From NCBI GenBank assembly GCA_030622295.1, contig JAUXGI010000109.1, forward strand, positions 1-5,432: a DNA stretch of 5,432 nucleotides, given 5' to 3'. Below are positions 5,321-5,432 of the stretch, in pieces. The notes beneath the pieces were generated by a model. The model searched no databases. It had not been told where the DNA came from and saw only the letters and a program-made list of their open reading frames with translations. The DNA comes from Planctomycetota bacterium (GTDB taxonomy: Bacteria; Planctomycetota; B129-G9). Every line of letters begins with the position of its first letter. The stretch's first letter is position 1. Made by a program: the position numbers and the translations under genes.

Positions 5321-5432
5321 ATGAGAAACAGAAAGACTCAGGCAATCCTATTCGTAGTGCTCGGCGCAGCAGTGTGCGCTGCCGTCGCTTTGGTTGTCAG
5401 TTGCTCCGGCGACTATTTCCCGCTCAAGCGGA
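5321..5432 (+). CDS. Predicted lipoprotein, N-terminal fragment, function unknown
   Basis: 37 codons are visible before the window ends. The protein begins MRNRKTQ, then a hydrophobic stretch (about residues 8-27, from AILFVVLG to VALVVS). Next comes Cys28 in the lipobox VVSC, which fits [LVI][ASTVI][GAS]C, followed by SGDYFPLKR. This is a signal peptidase II lipoprotein signal: export by Sec, lipidation of Cys28, anchoring in a membrane. Asp at +4, not +2, gives no classical inner-membrane retention signal in the E. coli sense. The gene starts 29 nt after the vWFA stop on the same strand, past the hairpin at 5260-5292. It could be co-transcribed by read-through with the sigma/vWFA pair. The mature domain is not visible, so no family can be given. 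Confidence 0.8.
   Translation, partial: MRNRKTQAILFVVLGAAVCAAVALVVSCSGDYFPLKR

Overview
The window is GC-rich, densely coding bacterial DNA. It holds two divergently transcribed gene blocks separated by a promoter region of about 217 bp. The organism is very probably a diderm (Gram-negative type) bacterium: YidC carries a large periplasmic P1 domain after its first membrane helix, and the last gene begins with a lipoprotein signal peptide. The pairing of an ECF sigma factor with a YfbK-type von Willebrand protein is the sort of arrangement seen in Planctomycetota, Hydrogenedentota and similar environmental lineages. That placement is only a guess, because no rRNA or taxonomic marker was compared.

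Left block (minus strand, read from about 2780 down to 1). A sigma-70-like promoter (TTGACA, 16 bp, AATAAT) precedes a short leader with a hairpin. Then come a calcineurin-like metallophosphoesterase (2714-1965), yidC (1965-103, GTG start sharing one base with the upstream stop codon), and after a 62-nt gap the first 13 codons of mnmE (40 to beyond the window edge). The yidC-mnmE order is ancestral and widespread. The gene ahead of yidC is unusual: a phosphoesterase stands where yidD/rnpA/rpmH are normally found. The block covers membrane protein insertion and tRNA wobble-uridine modification, plus a phosphoesterase of unknown substrate.

Right block (plus strand, 2932 onward). An ECF sigma factor (2932-3474) overlaps by ATGA with a 606-residue protein. 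That protein has a cytoplasmic N-terminal segment of about 55 residues, one membrane helix, and a periplasmic YfbK-type vWFA module with an intact MIDAS metal site and a C-terminal DUF3520-type domain. The likely working model is a sigma factor and its membrane-bound regulator that senses something in the envelope through the vWFA domain. This is an inference from gene order and topology. The end of this gene lies inside a long imperfect palindrome with the core AGGGGT-CTG-ACCCCT, which looks like an inserted repeat and also resembles a terminator. A truncated lipoprotein gene (5321 onward) with a strong ribosome binding site follows and may belong to the same envelope-stress unit.

No rRNA, tRNA, CRISPR array, insertion sequence or phage gene was seen. 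No stretch longer than 300 bases lacks a gene.
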